Of a DNA stretch of 63,520 nt, positions 50,810 through 58,412 are shown piece after piece. The stretch comes from an uncultured Prevotellaceae bacterium (GTDB lineage: Bacteria > Bacteroidota > Bacteroidia > Bacteroidales > Bacteroidaceae): assembly GCA_947169115.1 (NCBI GenBank), contig CAMVOK010000019.1:1-63520 (forward strand), read 5' to 3'. The notes below the pieces were generated by a model. The model had not been told where the DNA came from. It ran no database searches and was given only the letters and a program-made list of their open reading frames with translations. Position 1 is the stretch's first letter. The number at the start of each line of letters is the position of its first letter. The position numbers and the translations under genes were made by a program.

Positions 50810-51401
50810 CTTGCATCAGGTATTTGGTTCGCAATGTCTCAAACTTTTCTGCATCCAGTATGACCGGCTCCTTGCCCAGTTCCCCATTAGCGATGTGGTG
50901 GGTAGGAATATTAGAGTTGTCATATAATGCCCAGTAGTCAACGATGGGCATGTAGAGGTTGAAGAGGTTCGACAGACCTGCCTCGAAACGACGATATACC
51001 ACATCGGTTGGGATGTTATGACCGCCTTGACTCACTCGCTTGGCTACACGCTGTACTGCCTGTTCGGGTGTGGAAAGCGAGAAGAACAAAAGTGTTACAA
51101 AATAACCTCGCTTTTGTGCCTGTTGTATAAGTTTTACGTACGAGCGTGTAGAGAGGGTGGTCTCGAAGGCAAATGTTTCGCCCTCTTTCAACAGGTGGAT
51201 GACGCGGTCAATCATCAAACGACCAGCCTGTATGGCCACACCTTCGGGATGGAAGGGCGACAGGCCGCGTGCTATCTCGTCTGCATTGACAAACTCGCGG
51301 CAATCCAGCATCTCGGGCAAGACGGTAAATGACGCTGTCGTCTTGCCTGCACCATTACAGCCGGCAATGATGTAGAGGTTTAGTTTCTTGTTGTCTGGCA
51401 T
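50787..51401 (-). CDS. zeta-toxin-like kinase
   Basis: A 204-residue P-loop protein of the zeta toxin/AAA_33 type. Walker A in YIIAGCNGAGKTTASFTVLP, then FVNADEIARGLSPFHPE, FAFETTLSTRSYVKLI (substrate-binding Thr/Ser) and RRFEAGLSNLF with the lid Arg. Zeta toxins phosphorylate UDP-N-acetylglucosamine and inhibit wall synthesis. Stand-alone chromosomal relatives often have other roles. It overlaps a 59-codon gene at its 3' end. Confidence 0.8.
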   Translation of the reverse strand: MPDNKKLNLYIIAGCNGAGKTTASFTVLPEMLDCREFVNADEIARGLSPFHPEGVAIQAGRLMIDRVIHLLKEGETFAFETTLSTRSYVKLIQQAQKRGYFVTLLFFSLSTPEQAVQRVAKRVSQGGHNIPTDVVYRRFEAGLSNLFNLYMPIVDYWALYDNSNIPTHHIANGELGKEPVILDAEKFETLRTKYLMQDEQDTKE

Positions 51402-51443
51402 AATTATTCATTGTTAATTATCCATTATCAATTCTTAATTCTT

Positions 51444-51520
51444 GCACGGCAAGCGTAGCCCTATGGGCGTCCAGTTTCTTGGACGAGCCAAGCATTGCAC
51501 CTGCGGTGCGTCCGATTACT
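51444..51520 (+). repeat. CAAGCGTAG element, expanded copy 4
   Basis: Begins CAAGCGTAGCCCTATGGGCGTCC at 51450 and ends GCGTCCGATTACT at 51520, with about 35 extra bases in the middle that form further small palindromes (TTCTTGGACGAG, GCACCTGCGGTGC). Intergenic between the zeta-type gene and trmD, flanked by ATTCTTAATT tracts. Confidence 0.7.
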
Positions 51521-51533
51521 TATCTCTTAATTC

Positions 51534-52211
51534 TTAATTATTCAATAAGTCTGGTCTGAGTCGTTTCGTGCGCTCTATGCTCTGTGCCAGTTCCCATTCC
51601 TTAATGTTCGCTTCGTGGCCGCTGAGTAGAATCTCAGGTACTTTCCATCCTTTGTAATCCGCAGGACGGGTGTAAACCGGTGCAGCCAACAGATTATCCT
51701 GAAAAGAATCGCTTAAAGCGCTTTGTTCGTCACCTATGGCTCCGGGGAGGATGCGCACGATGGCATCGGCCATGACGGCTGCGGCCAATTCACCTCCCGT
51801 CAGTACATAGTCGCCGATGCTGACTTCCCTAGTGATGAGGTGTTCACGGATGCGATAGTCGATGCCCTTGTAATGGCCGCAAAGGATGATAATATTCTCC
51901 TTGAGGCTCAGTTCGTTGGCCATAGGTTGCGAGAACTGCTCACCGTCGGGTGTGGTGAAGATGACCTCGTCGTACTTGCGCTCACTTTGCAGCTTTGAGA
52001 TGCATCGGTCGATGGGTTCGCACTGCATCACCATACCAGCAAACCCGCCGAAGGGGTAGTCATCAACGCGCTTCCATCGGTTGGTGGAGTAGTCGCGCAG
52101 GTTGTGGAGGTGTATCTCCACGAGGCCCTTCCTTTGTGCCCTGCCCAGTATGCTTTCGTTCAGAAAGCCTTCAATAAGTTCCGGCAGTACGGTGATGATA
52201 TCTATCCGCAT
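51534..52211 (-). CDS. trmD: tRNA (guanine-37-N1) methyltransferase
   Basis: A 225-residue SPOUT methylase that modifies G37 in tRNAs reading CNN codons and prevents frameshifts. Motifs: [83 protein letters not shown] and the C-terminal [19 protein letters not shown]. Complete and probably essential. It starts 11 bases after a PIN toxin gene on the same strand. Confidence 0.95.
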   Translation of the reverse strand: MRIDIITVLPELIEGFLNESILGRAQRKGLVEIHLHNLRDYSTNRWKRVDDYPFGGFAGMVMQCEPIDRCISKLQSERKYDEVIFTTPDGEQFSQPMANELSLKENIIILCGHYKGIDYRIREHLITREVSIGDYVLTGGELAAAVMADAIVRILPGAIGDEQSALSDSFQDNLLAAPVYTRPADYKGWKVPEILLSGHEANIKEWELAQSIERTKRLRPDLLNN

Positions 52212-52222
52212 ATTCCCTTTTA

Positions 52223-52645
52223 TTATTTTCCAACAATATAGTCAAGAAACTCTTGTGGTTCATAGACGGGGAGCTTTGACATTTCAAAGTCCTTCTTATT
52301 GCGTGTTACAATACAGTCGGCTCCGTCTATCATAGCCGAATAGTGTTGCATTGCATCCTCGAAGTCGGCAAAGGCCGAATCTACAGACAGTCTCACCGTC
52401 TCGTGGCCTATTGTCGTAATCCCGCACAATGTGATAAACTCTTCGTAATCTTCGATGATTTCCCCTTGGCTCATTTTGTAGTGATGTTCAAGAACATAAC
52501 TGGCAGTAGCAAAGGACAGAGCAGAGACCATGAGATTTATCTTCTCACAGTATGCCAGACTCACTATTGTAGCTGCAGGAGCATAAAAATCACCGCGACG
52601 GGCGATGAAGTCAAGAAATACGTTCGTGTCGATGAATACATTCAT
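52223..52645 (-). CDS. PIN-domain ribonuclease (VapC-like toxin)
   Basis: A 140-residue PIN-domain protein. Catalytic acids: Asp in [16 protein letters not shown] (residues 2-17), Glu in the central helix ([11 protein letters not shown]) and Asp in the C-terminal [11 protein letters not shown] and [16 protein letters not shown] toxins cleave specific tRNAs or rRNA. The start at 52645 is chosen because the antitoxin stop is at 52648, two bases earlier in the direction of reading. Followed 11 bases later by trmD. Confidence 0.88.
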   Translation of the reverse strand: MNVFIDTNVFLDFIARRGDFYAPAATIVSLAYCEKINLMVSALSFATASYVLEHHYKMSQGEIIEDYEEFITLCGITTIGHETVRLSVDSAFADFEDAMQHYSAMIDGADCIVTRNKKDFEMSKLPVYEPQEFLDYIVGK

Positions 52646-52647
52646 GT

Positions 52648-52926
52648 CTATTGGTATTTCTCGCACAGATATTCGGCGTATTCTTTCTTGATGTCGTAAG
52701 TTGCTGGCATAGAGGGAACATTACTGAACAGCCGAGCCACCTGAGGGGCTATAGTGAGGTCTTCTGCCGTAATGGATAAAGGCATACGATTGGTCTTTTG
52801 TGGTTGTCTTTCAGCCCTAACCTCGTCAATTAGCCGTTCGGCCAGCCACTGTTTGTTACTCGTCGTAAGAGACATAGAGTGGATGATGCCCAGTACCTTG
52901 TTCATCGAAAGCGTTACGTTGTTCAT
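52648..52926 (-). CDS. antitoxin of the PIN toxin pair
   Basis: A 92-residue protein beginning MNNVTLSMNKVLGIIHSMSL, with TTSNKQWLAERLIDEVRAER and an unstructured C-terminal half ending YLCEKYQ. The short N-terminal helices and extended tail fit antitoxins that wrap around PIN toxins. Start 52926 follows the -7 box by 23 bases; longer frames begin upstream of that box. Two-base gap to the toxin gene. Confidence 0.75.
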   Translation of the reverse strand: MNNVTLSMNKVLGIIHSMSLTTSNKQWLAERLIDEVRAERQPQKTNRMPLSITAEDLTIAPQVARLFSNVPSMPATYDIKKEYAEYLCEKYQ

Positions 52927-52949
52927 GACTATTCGTTGTACATCGTGTG

Positions 52950-52957
52950 CAAAGATA
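52950..52957 (-). promoter_or_regulatory. promoter box of the antitoxin-toxin-trmD unit
   Basis: TATCTTTG on the minus strand. No other promoter was seen before trmD. Confidence 0.65.
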
Positions 52958-53073
52958 CAAATAAACGAGCGAAAACACAAATTTTATTTAATGTTTTCCG
53001 AGCAAGAGTGTCTTCAAGCGACAGGCCAAAGGTTCTAAATATTCATAACTGACGAACAAATCTCCCGTTAATA

Positions 53074-53104
53074 TTTGTCGTTTCAAGGATTATCTTTATC
53101 TTTG
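53074..53104 (+). promoter_or_regulatory. promoter of the rod-like RNA/leader
   Basis: TTTG (53074-53077) and TATCTTTG (53097-53104), 19-base spacing, an ideal Bacteroidetes promoter. Confidence 0.75.
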
Positions 53105-53109
53105 CAACG

Positions 53110-53290
53110 TATTCCGTAAGGAATGCAAACATTTATTGTTCAATTATCCTGCCGAACTGGTACCTCGAAAGGGTTTTACGAGCAATTCTAATCTACGTTG
53201 AAGTATGCGTATAGAGCGCAGGCTTCCCCATAGTAGATTAGAGGCTGTACCAGGCCTGGCAGGATATGTGGTTGGCCTGTGCTTTCTTAT
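53110..53290 (+). ncRNA. rod-like structured RNA or leader
   Basis: A long, mostly paired rod: ATCCTGCC+CTGGTAC (53146-53163) with GTACCAG+GGCAGGAT (53247-53265); nested TCTAATCTAC (53187-53196) with GTAGATTAGA (53233-53242); then GAAG/CTTC and TGCG/CGCA at the tip. An asymmetric open region separates the two main helices. The shape (closing stem, bubble, terminal stem) resembles 6S RNA, but I cannot confirm this. The next gene starts 60 bases later, so it may be a leader instead. No terminator is seen. Confidence 0.55.
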
Positions 53291-53349
53291 GCATATAGGT
53301 TGGTATGGGTTTTGTTGAAAACATGTTTATTAACCTAAATATCAAACAA

Positions 53350-53871
53350 ATGAAAAAGATTATTATTATGCTTATGCTGCTGTGTCCTATTGCGGTATTG
53401 GCACAGGTGGTGGGAAACGTACCAGCCGATGAAAAAACGAGAAATCTGGAGCAAACTATTAGAAAAATTGAGGATTTAAAAAGTAAATAGGCTTTGATTA
53501 ACAACCGAAACCCATTTGATATACCTTTAGACTCCCCCTTGGAGGACTCTCTGTCAGCCGTAAGAGATTCTCTTTATAAAGAACTTCATTATCTACGGGA
53601 TAAATATGCCAATGACCATCATTATCATATCTACAAAGCCGGAAAATTTGTTCGCAAGGCGCATGCTTTGGAGTTAGGGACATTGGGTTTTGGTGTGGTG
53701 TCGGGAGTTTGTTTGGCAAAGGGCTATTCTGATGAAAAGAAGAGTATAAAAACCGTAGGCTACATCTTTGCTGCAGGAGGTTTGGCCAGTTTAATTTCAG
53801 CCTGTACTTTTCACTTTAAGTCAGGAAGTGAATTGAGACTCGGTGCTGGTAAAATCGGATATGTGTTCTGA
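53350..53871 (+). pseudogene. exported small membrane protein gene with an in-frame TAG
   Basis: One continuous frame with a single TAG at 53488-53490. Before it: MKKIIIMLMLLCPIAVLAQ (signal peptide) and 27 residues, ending KIEDLKSK. After it the same frame continues for about 126 residues (NNRNPFDIPLDSPLEDSL, then two membrane-like segments ELGTLGFGVVSGVCLA and VGYIFAAGGLASLISACTF, ending LRLGAGKIGYVF). No frame loss on either side, so the stop is recent, or is read through, or the second part starts at the TTG at 53494. Family not recognised. Confidence 0.6.
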
Positions 53872-53911
53872 TACGACTTACACTCAGTATATTCTGATCA
53901 GACTGAACATA

Positions 53912-53954
53912 ATAGAAAAAGCGGTGGCCCATAACGGGTTTCCGCTTTTTCTAT
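53912..53954. terminator. bidirectional terminator
   Basis: Perfect 13-bp stem ATAGAAAAAGCGG (53912-53924) / CCGCTTTTTCTAT (53942-53954), between convergent genes. Confidence 0.92.
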
Positions 53955-53995
53955 ATGAGGGGAATAATGAGTACTTGATGATGTCTATTCGTATG

Positions 53996-54358
53996 TCAAA
54001 TGTTCTCCAAGGGTGGAGGGGTAAGGGCAATAATCTTCAGCATGGCAGGTATTTCCTCGATGGGTTTCCACTGGGGCATCCCGGGCATCCATGCCAGTGT
54101 GTCCTTGTTAATGCGTTTTTGCATGACGAGCCGTGTGAATTCGGCATCGTTCATGGGGCCTGTCTGCATCCCGTCTATAGCCACATAGTAGATGTTCTGT
54201 GGTGTAGGCGAAACGGGCTTTGGCATACTTTGGATAGAACCAGGAACATACATGTCCTGCATGGTCTGGTTCATGGAGTTTATCATCTGTTTGGCAATGG
54301 CGGCACTCATGCCGAACTCCACAAGCCGGTCTATAGAGAAGAAATTCTGGTCGTCCAT
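53996..54358 (-). CDS. GYF_2-domain protein
   Basis: A 120-residue protein. The N-terminal half is helical (FSIDRLVEFGMSAAIAKQMI). The C-terminal half is a GYF_2 domain (NIYYVAIDGMQTGPMNDAEF, LAWMPGMPQWKPIEEIPAM). The same domain ends the SPFH protein encoded next to it. GYF_2 domains bind proline-rich peptides; the SPFH protein has a PTPPTGGATPPP-type linker that could be such a target. Last gene of the three-gene operon. Confidence 0.8.
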   Translation of the reverse strand: MDDQNFFSIDRLVEFGMSAAIAKQMINSMNQTMQDMYVPGSIQSMPKPVSPTPQNIYYVAIDGMQTGPMNDAEFTRLVMQKRINKDTLAWMPGMPQWKPIEEIPAMLKIIALTPPPLENI

Positions 54359-54403
54359 GGCTATTATTCTTTTAAATTCTTAATTCTTAACTCTTCATTC
54401 CAC

Positions 54404-55816
54404 TCAGGGCATAGGAGGTGGTGTTGCTTCACCAGCCGGAGCTGCGAAGAGCGTGGTCAGTTCGGCAACGGTGCTGGCTTGTTCCCATCCGGCCATGCCT
54501 TGCTTCCATACCAAGGTTTGTGCAGTCAGATTGCCGTTCTGCACCAGTGTCTGCAGCTGAGGCATGTTGAAGGGGCCTGCCTGCTGTCCACCGATGGCCA
54601 CGTAGTATTGTGTCGTGGGCATAGGTGGTGGGGTGGGAGCACCCTGTATGGGGGGCGGTGTGGCTCCACCAGTGGGTGGAGTAGGAACCTGTCCCTGTTG
54701 TGCCTGTTGCCAGTACTGCCCCATGTTGTTCATCATGCCGGCCATTTGCTGTCCCATGGCACCGCCCATCATCATGCCAGTCATCATGCCAGCAGCGTTC
54801 ATACCGCCACCGCCGCCTTCGCCGCCACCCATCTGACCCATCTGGCCGAGGCTTTCTGCTCCGGCTTTGAGTACGGTGGTCTGCTGGTCGAGTGCGTGGG
54901 CACCGATGAACTGTGTCTCGGTCTGCAAGCGTTGTGCACGCTGTGCCTCCTCGCGCTGGATGCGCATCGTTTCCTCCATGTTTTGACGATTCAGTTCCTG
55001 CGTGTCCTGAAGGTTCTTGATGTTTATGTCGGCTTGTGCCTGCACGGTGCGTGCCGTAATGCCAGCGGTCAGTTGGCGGAGTTCCTCGTAGTAAGGACTT
55101 TCCTTGTTAACCTCGATGGCGGCGATGTCGAGAGCTTTGAGATTCACGCCAAAGTCACCTTCGATGCGAGGCTTCACATTGGTGCTCACCTGCTCGTTCA
55201 CTTCCATGATTTTGCTTTCAATCTGCACGAGGGGTATGCCTGTTGCCTGGGGCAGGTTCATTACGACAGATTTGATATTGCGCCGCACGGCATCCTGAAT
55301 CTGCTTTATGAACTGGTCTTTGTCGAAGTTCACCAGACGGTTGAGCTTGATGAACTGCTCATAGTCGGTGATATTGAAAGTCATTGTACCGCGCACCGCA
55401 ACGGGGATTCCGTGGTCGGGGAAACGCGGATCGAAGGCGTCGAAGTAGGGTACGGCAAAGCGCACCTGGTTGTTCTGTTGGAGGTTGATGAAATAGACCT
55501 CGGCTTGGAAGGGCGAGTCTCCTCCGTAGGCGAGCCCGATGACGTTGGTGAGCACGGGCAAGTTGGCTGTCTTGAGAATCTGGTCGAACGGACCTACGAT
55601 GAAGTCCTGCATCGTGCCATCCTTCTGAGGATATACGAAGACGGCCACCTCTCCATCCTTGACGCGTAAACTACTGCCCCATCGGATGCTGTTTTCACGA
55701 CTTGTGGAGTTAGCTTCCTGCTGTTTCGGACGCCATTTCCATACAAGATAATCTTGTTCATCGCAGCGGATGACATTCATCAGTCCACCACCACTGCCTC
55801 TTCCAAAAAGTCCCAT
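54404..55816 (-). CDS. SPFH-domain protein with GYF_2 tail
   Basis: A 470-residue protein. The SPFH/band-7-like domain (about 30-255; SLRVKDGEVAVFVYPQKDG, FFINLQ-type strand VYFINLQQNNQVRFAVPYF, VPVAVRGTMTFNI-like core) is of the YdjI / 'virion core protein' type. Coiled coil (about 275-320), Gly/Met-rich segment (GGGEGGGGGMNAAGMMTGMM), Pro-rich linker and C-terminal GYF_2 domain (about 405-455; YYVAIGGQQAGPFNMPQL). No transmembrane segment; probably a membrane-associated scaffold. It sits between the GYF and zinc-ribbon genes. Confidence 0.85.
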   Translation of the reverse strand: MGLFGRGSGGGLMNVIRCDEQDYLVWKWRPKQQEANSTSRENSIRWGSSLRVKDGEVAVFVYPQKDGTMQDFIVGPFDQILKTANLPVLTNVIGLAYGGDSPFQAEVYFINLQQNNQVRFAVPYFDAFDPRFPDHGIPVAVRGTMTFNITDYEQFIKLNRLVNFDKDQFIKQIQDAVRRNIKSVVMNLPQATGIPLVQIESKIMEVNEQVSTNVKPRIEGDFGVNLKALDIAAIEVNKESPYYEELRQLTAGITARTVQAQADINIKNLQDTQELNRQNMEETMRIQREEAQRAQRLQTETQFIGAHALDQQTTVLKAGAESLGQMGQMGGGEGGGGGMNAAGMMTGMMMGGAMGQQMAGMMNNMGQYWQQAQQGQVPTPPTGGATPPPIQGAPTPPPMPTTQYYVAIGGQQAGPFNMPQLQTLVQNGNLTAQTLVWKQGMAGWEQASTVAELTTLFAAPAGEATPPPMP

Positions 55817-55884
55817 AGAGTATTATAAATAAGATAAAAATTAAAACGTAAAAATTAAAAGATAAGATATCACTGTCACTCGGC

Positions 55885-56820
55885 TTACTCTCCAAAGAAC
55901 GGACGACCATAATATTTGTCTATCTCCTTGTCATGTATGGCGTAGAAAGTAGAGAGTTGTTCTACATAGTTTTCAGTCAGTTTTTCAAATGCGTCCTTCT
56001 TCGTCTTCTCATAGCTCAAAGGACTTTCGTCGATATTCGTCCAGAAGATGTCGTTTAGGTCATTAATTTTCTGCTCGAAGTTTTCCACGGTGATGGGTGT
56101 GCTTTTTAGGCTATCGAGTCGTACGACAAGTTCTTCGTATTGTTTGTCAACTTTTTCTTCGGTGTCATCAAAGAACATACCAATGAAACCAATCCCCATA
56201 AAGATGAGGAATGCCCACAGGCAACCTTTCTGACATCCTTTGTTGGCGAGGATATTGCCAGAACCAGCTTGTATTTCAGCTTTCTTCAACTCCAGTTTGG
56301 CCTCCTCACGCCTACGCTCTGCCTCTTCCTGTTTGCGTTTCTCTTCCTCCTGTTTGTATGTCTTGATTTCCTGGCTAACTTCGTCCAGAAGCATCTGCAC
56401 TTTCTTGTTCTCTCCGTAGAGCGTCATGGCGCGACGGCGGTGTTCCTCCAGTGCGGCGATGACCATGGGTGCCTGTGTGGTGCCGGCCTTGAGTTGTGCC
56501 AGGCCGCGGTTAATCTGTTCGATGAGGAAGTCTAGTTCCTGGTTGCGGCTGTCGTTGTTGATGACCGTCCCACATGAGGGGCAGATGCCTGTCAGTGCGG
56601 GCAGTATCTCGCCGCAGGCGGGGCACTTGTTGACCTTGGGCTGGCTGGCTTGTTTCTGCTGCCTGATTTTCTGCACCTCGGCATCAAGCAGGAGGTTGAC
56701 TTCATCGGGGTCGCAGCCCTCGAGCAGGGCCCGCTTGGTGATGACTTTGCGTTCTTGGTCGGTGAGCACGCCGTCCACGAGTGAGGCTTCAATGAGTTGT
56801 TTTAGAGATTCTGAAAACAT
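55885..56820 (-). CDS. membrane-anchored protein with TerB-like N-terminus and zinc ribbon
   Basis: A 311-residue protein. Residues 1-50 resemble a TerB-like segment (LIEASLVDGVLTDQERKVI, LLEGCDPDEVNLLL). A zinc ribbon follows (CPACGEILPALTGICPSCGT, about 68-87), then a charged coiled coil (about 130-195), one membrane span (GCLWAFLIFMGIGFIGMFF) and an outer helical tail. Likely first gene of the operon with the SPFH and GYF_2 genes. Its domain order suggests a membrane-stress or envelope-surveillance role (inference). Confidence 0.75.
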   Translation of the reverse strand: MFSESLKQLIEASLVDGVLTDQERKVITKRALLEGCDPDEVNLLLDAEVQKIRQQKQASQPKVNKCPACGEILPALTGICPSCGTVINNDSRNQELDFLIEQINRGLAQLKAGTTQAPMVIAALEEHRRRAMTLYGENKKVQMLLDEVSQEIKTYKQEEEKRKQEEAERRREEAKLELKKAEIQAGSGNILANKGCQKGCLWAFLIFMGIGFIGMFFDDTEEKVDKQYEELVVRLDSLKSTPITVENFEQKINDLNDIFWTNIDESPLSYEKTKKDAFEKLTENYVEQLSTFYAIHDKEIDKYYGRPFFGE

Positions 56821-57146
56821 ATTTGTATCAGGTTTGTTTTATAGGGTATGACAATTGTTGGACGTGAAAATCCGCATAAAGGTAGGCATTATTCCCGACA
56901 CGGCCAAACTTTTCGCGGATAATCTTATTTTCGTCGTATATCTGCCTTTGTTCCGACGGATATATCCCTTTATCTGAACCTGTAAGCGAATAACCCATAC
57001 TTATTTATAAATTATTTTCCTAAACATTAATGTTAAAAAGCGACATTCTTTTGGATGTCTTTTTTTCATTTTCTTTGTACGATTTTTTAGCAGCCTCTGC
57101 TTTCTACAAGGAAATGTATAACTTGTTAAAACATAAATCAATCAAT
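56821..57146. other. gap between divergent genes, with a weak hairpin and T-tract
   Basis: 326 bases without a recognisable gene. At 57034-57067 AAAAAGCGACAT pairs with ATGTCTTTTTTT, a weak terminator- or attenuator-like hairpin about 80 bases before the adaptor start. No convincing -7 box was found for either neighbour. Confidence 0.45.
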
Positions 57147-58307
57147 ATGAAAGAGAAAAACGTAACGATGTGGGGTTGTGCCCTTGGCGCGATGGTCCTT
57201 TGCCTTACAGCGTGTGGAATCGACATGCCCAAGGAAGTACATTCGTCGTTCGAGACGATGACGGTGGAAACGCAGGACATTACGGTGCCTGTTAAGTTCA
57301 GCGCGAAACTGAAGGGACAGGCCGACGTAACCATCACGCCGCAAGTAAGCGGACAGTTGACCCAGATATGCGTAAGCGAAGGTCAACAAGTGAATAAGGG
57401 TCAGACGCTATTCGTCATAGACCAGCGCAATGCAAAATTGGAACTGGAAGTTGCACAGGCCAATTTGCAGGCTGCACTGGCGCAGGAGACCAGCGCAAAA
57501 CTGGAGTATGAGTCGAACAAGAACCTCTTCGAAAAGAAGATTGTAAGCAGCTACATGCTGGAGAACTCGCAGAATAGCTACCTTCAGGCACAGGCCTCGG
57601 TGGCGCAGGCTCGTGCCTCGGTTGACCGTGCGAAGGTAAATCTTGGATTCTGTACCATTACTGCACCTGTGACAGGTGTCATTGGCGAAATTCCCGTGCG
57701 CACTGGCGACCAGGTATCGCCCGCATCTCAGTTGACGATTGTCAGCGGAAACACGATGATGGACGCAGAGTTCTCCCTGACGGAATCGATTATTGAACAG
57801 GCTGTGGCCCAGGGATTCAGCCCAAAAGTCGAAGAGGCCCTGAAGCACTTCCCCGAAGTGACGTTCGTCATGAAGAACGGTACTGAGTACAAACATAAGG
57901 GTCGAATCAGCAGCATCACGGGTATGGTGAACGCTACCACAGGTACTATCGCCTGCAAGGCCACATTCCCTAATCCTGAGGGTAGTCTCTATTCGGGCAT
58001 TCAGGGTACGCTCGTACTGCCCGCCGACAAGAAGGATGTGATAGTGATTCCACAGGTAGCCGAAGCCCTTGCCGACTGCCAATCGACAGCCGAGAAGTTC
58101 CAGTACTTCCGCCGTCAGGTGGAGGTGCTCAATGATGCCTACATCGGAACCCATGAGTTGATGGACAACGGTAAGGCCAACTACCTCGAAGTGCTCACCG
58201 CTCAGGAGACATTACTTAATGCCCAACTCAGCGAAGCTATGAATATGTACTCTGCCGCGCAGGCTGTCATTTCCCTCTACATCGCCCTTGGTGGCGGCAC
58301 GAAGTGA
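57147..58307 (+). CDS. efflux adaptor fused to the C-terminus of a TolC-type outer-membrane protein
   Basis: A 386-residue lipoprotein-like protein (MKEKNVTMWGCALGAMVLCL, lipobox-like LTAC). Residues 1 to about 303 are an RND-type periplasmic adaptor: biotinyl/lipoyl halves (VTITPQVSGQLTQICVSEGQ, GFCTITAPVTGVIGEIPVRT), an alpha-hairpin, and the beta-barrel to GTLVLPADKKDVIVIPQ. From about 58056 the sequence changes to the last ~83 residues of a TolC-like protein (DAYIGTHELMDNGKANYLEV, LTAQETLLNAQLSEAMNMYS, YIALGGG). The adaptor end, the whole pump gene and most of the TolC gene appear deleted, leaving one intact frame. Probably non-functional as an efflux part. Confidence 0.82.
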   Translation: MKEKNVTMWGCALGAMVLCLTACGIDMPKEVHSSFETMTVETQDITVPVKFSAKLKGQADVTITPQVSGQLTQICVSEGQQVNKGQTLFVIDQRNAKLELEVAQANLQAALAQETSAKLEYESNKNLFEKKIVSSYMLENSQNSYLQAQASVAQARASVDRAKVNLGFCTITAPVTGVIGEIPVRTGDQVSPASQLTIVSGNTMMDAEFSLTESIIEQAVAQGFSPKVEEALKHFPEVTFVMKNGTEYKHKGRISSITGMVNATTGTIACKATFPNPEGSLYSGIQGTLVLPADKKDVIVIPQVAEALADCQSTAEKFQYFRRQVEVLNDAYIGTHELMDNGKANYLEVLTAQETLLNAQLSEAMNMYSAAQAVISLYIALGGGTK

Positions 58308-58340
58308 TGTCCATACGGTAAGGTTGATAGATACGATATA

Positions 58341-58389
58341 GAAATCCCTGGGAATGCCCTCAACCAAAGGCTTCCCAGGGATTTTTCTG
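58341..58389. terminator. bidirectional terminator
   Basis: AGAAATCCCTGGGAA (58341-58355) pairs with TTCCCAGGGATTTTTCT (58373-58389), between the convergent adaptor fusion and htpG. Confidence 0.9.
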
Positions 58390-58412
58390 TAGGGACTCAA
58401 AGACGAGTTGTC

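Noticed and set aside
54780..54850. The Gly/Met-rich stretch of the SPFH protein as another repeat insertion.
   Set aside because: Such a segment is common at this position in this protein type, and the DNA does not match any intergenic repeat here.
53843..55669. A 608-codon frame opposite the SPFH and GYF_2 genes.
   Set aside because: It crosses a terminator and two recognisable genes on the other strand. Its His/Cys/Leu-rich composition is an antisense artefact.
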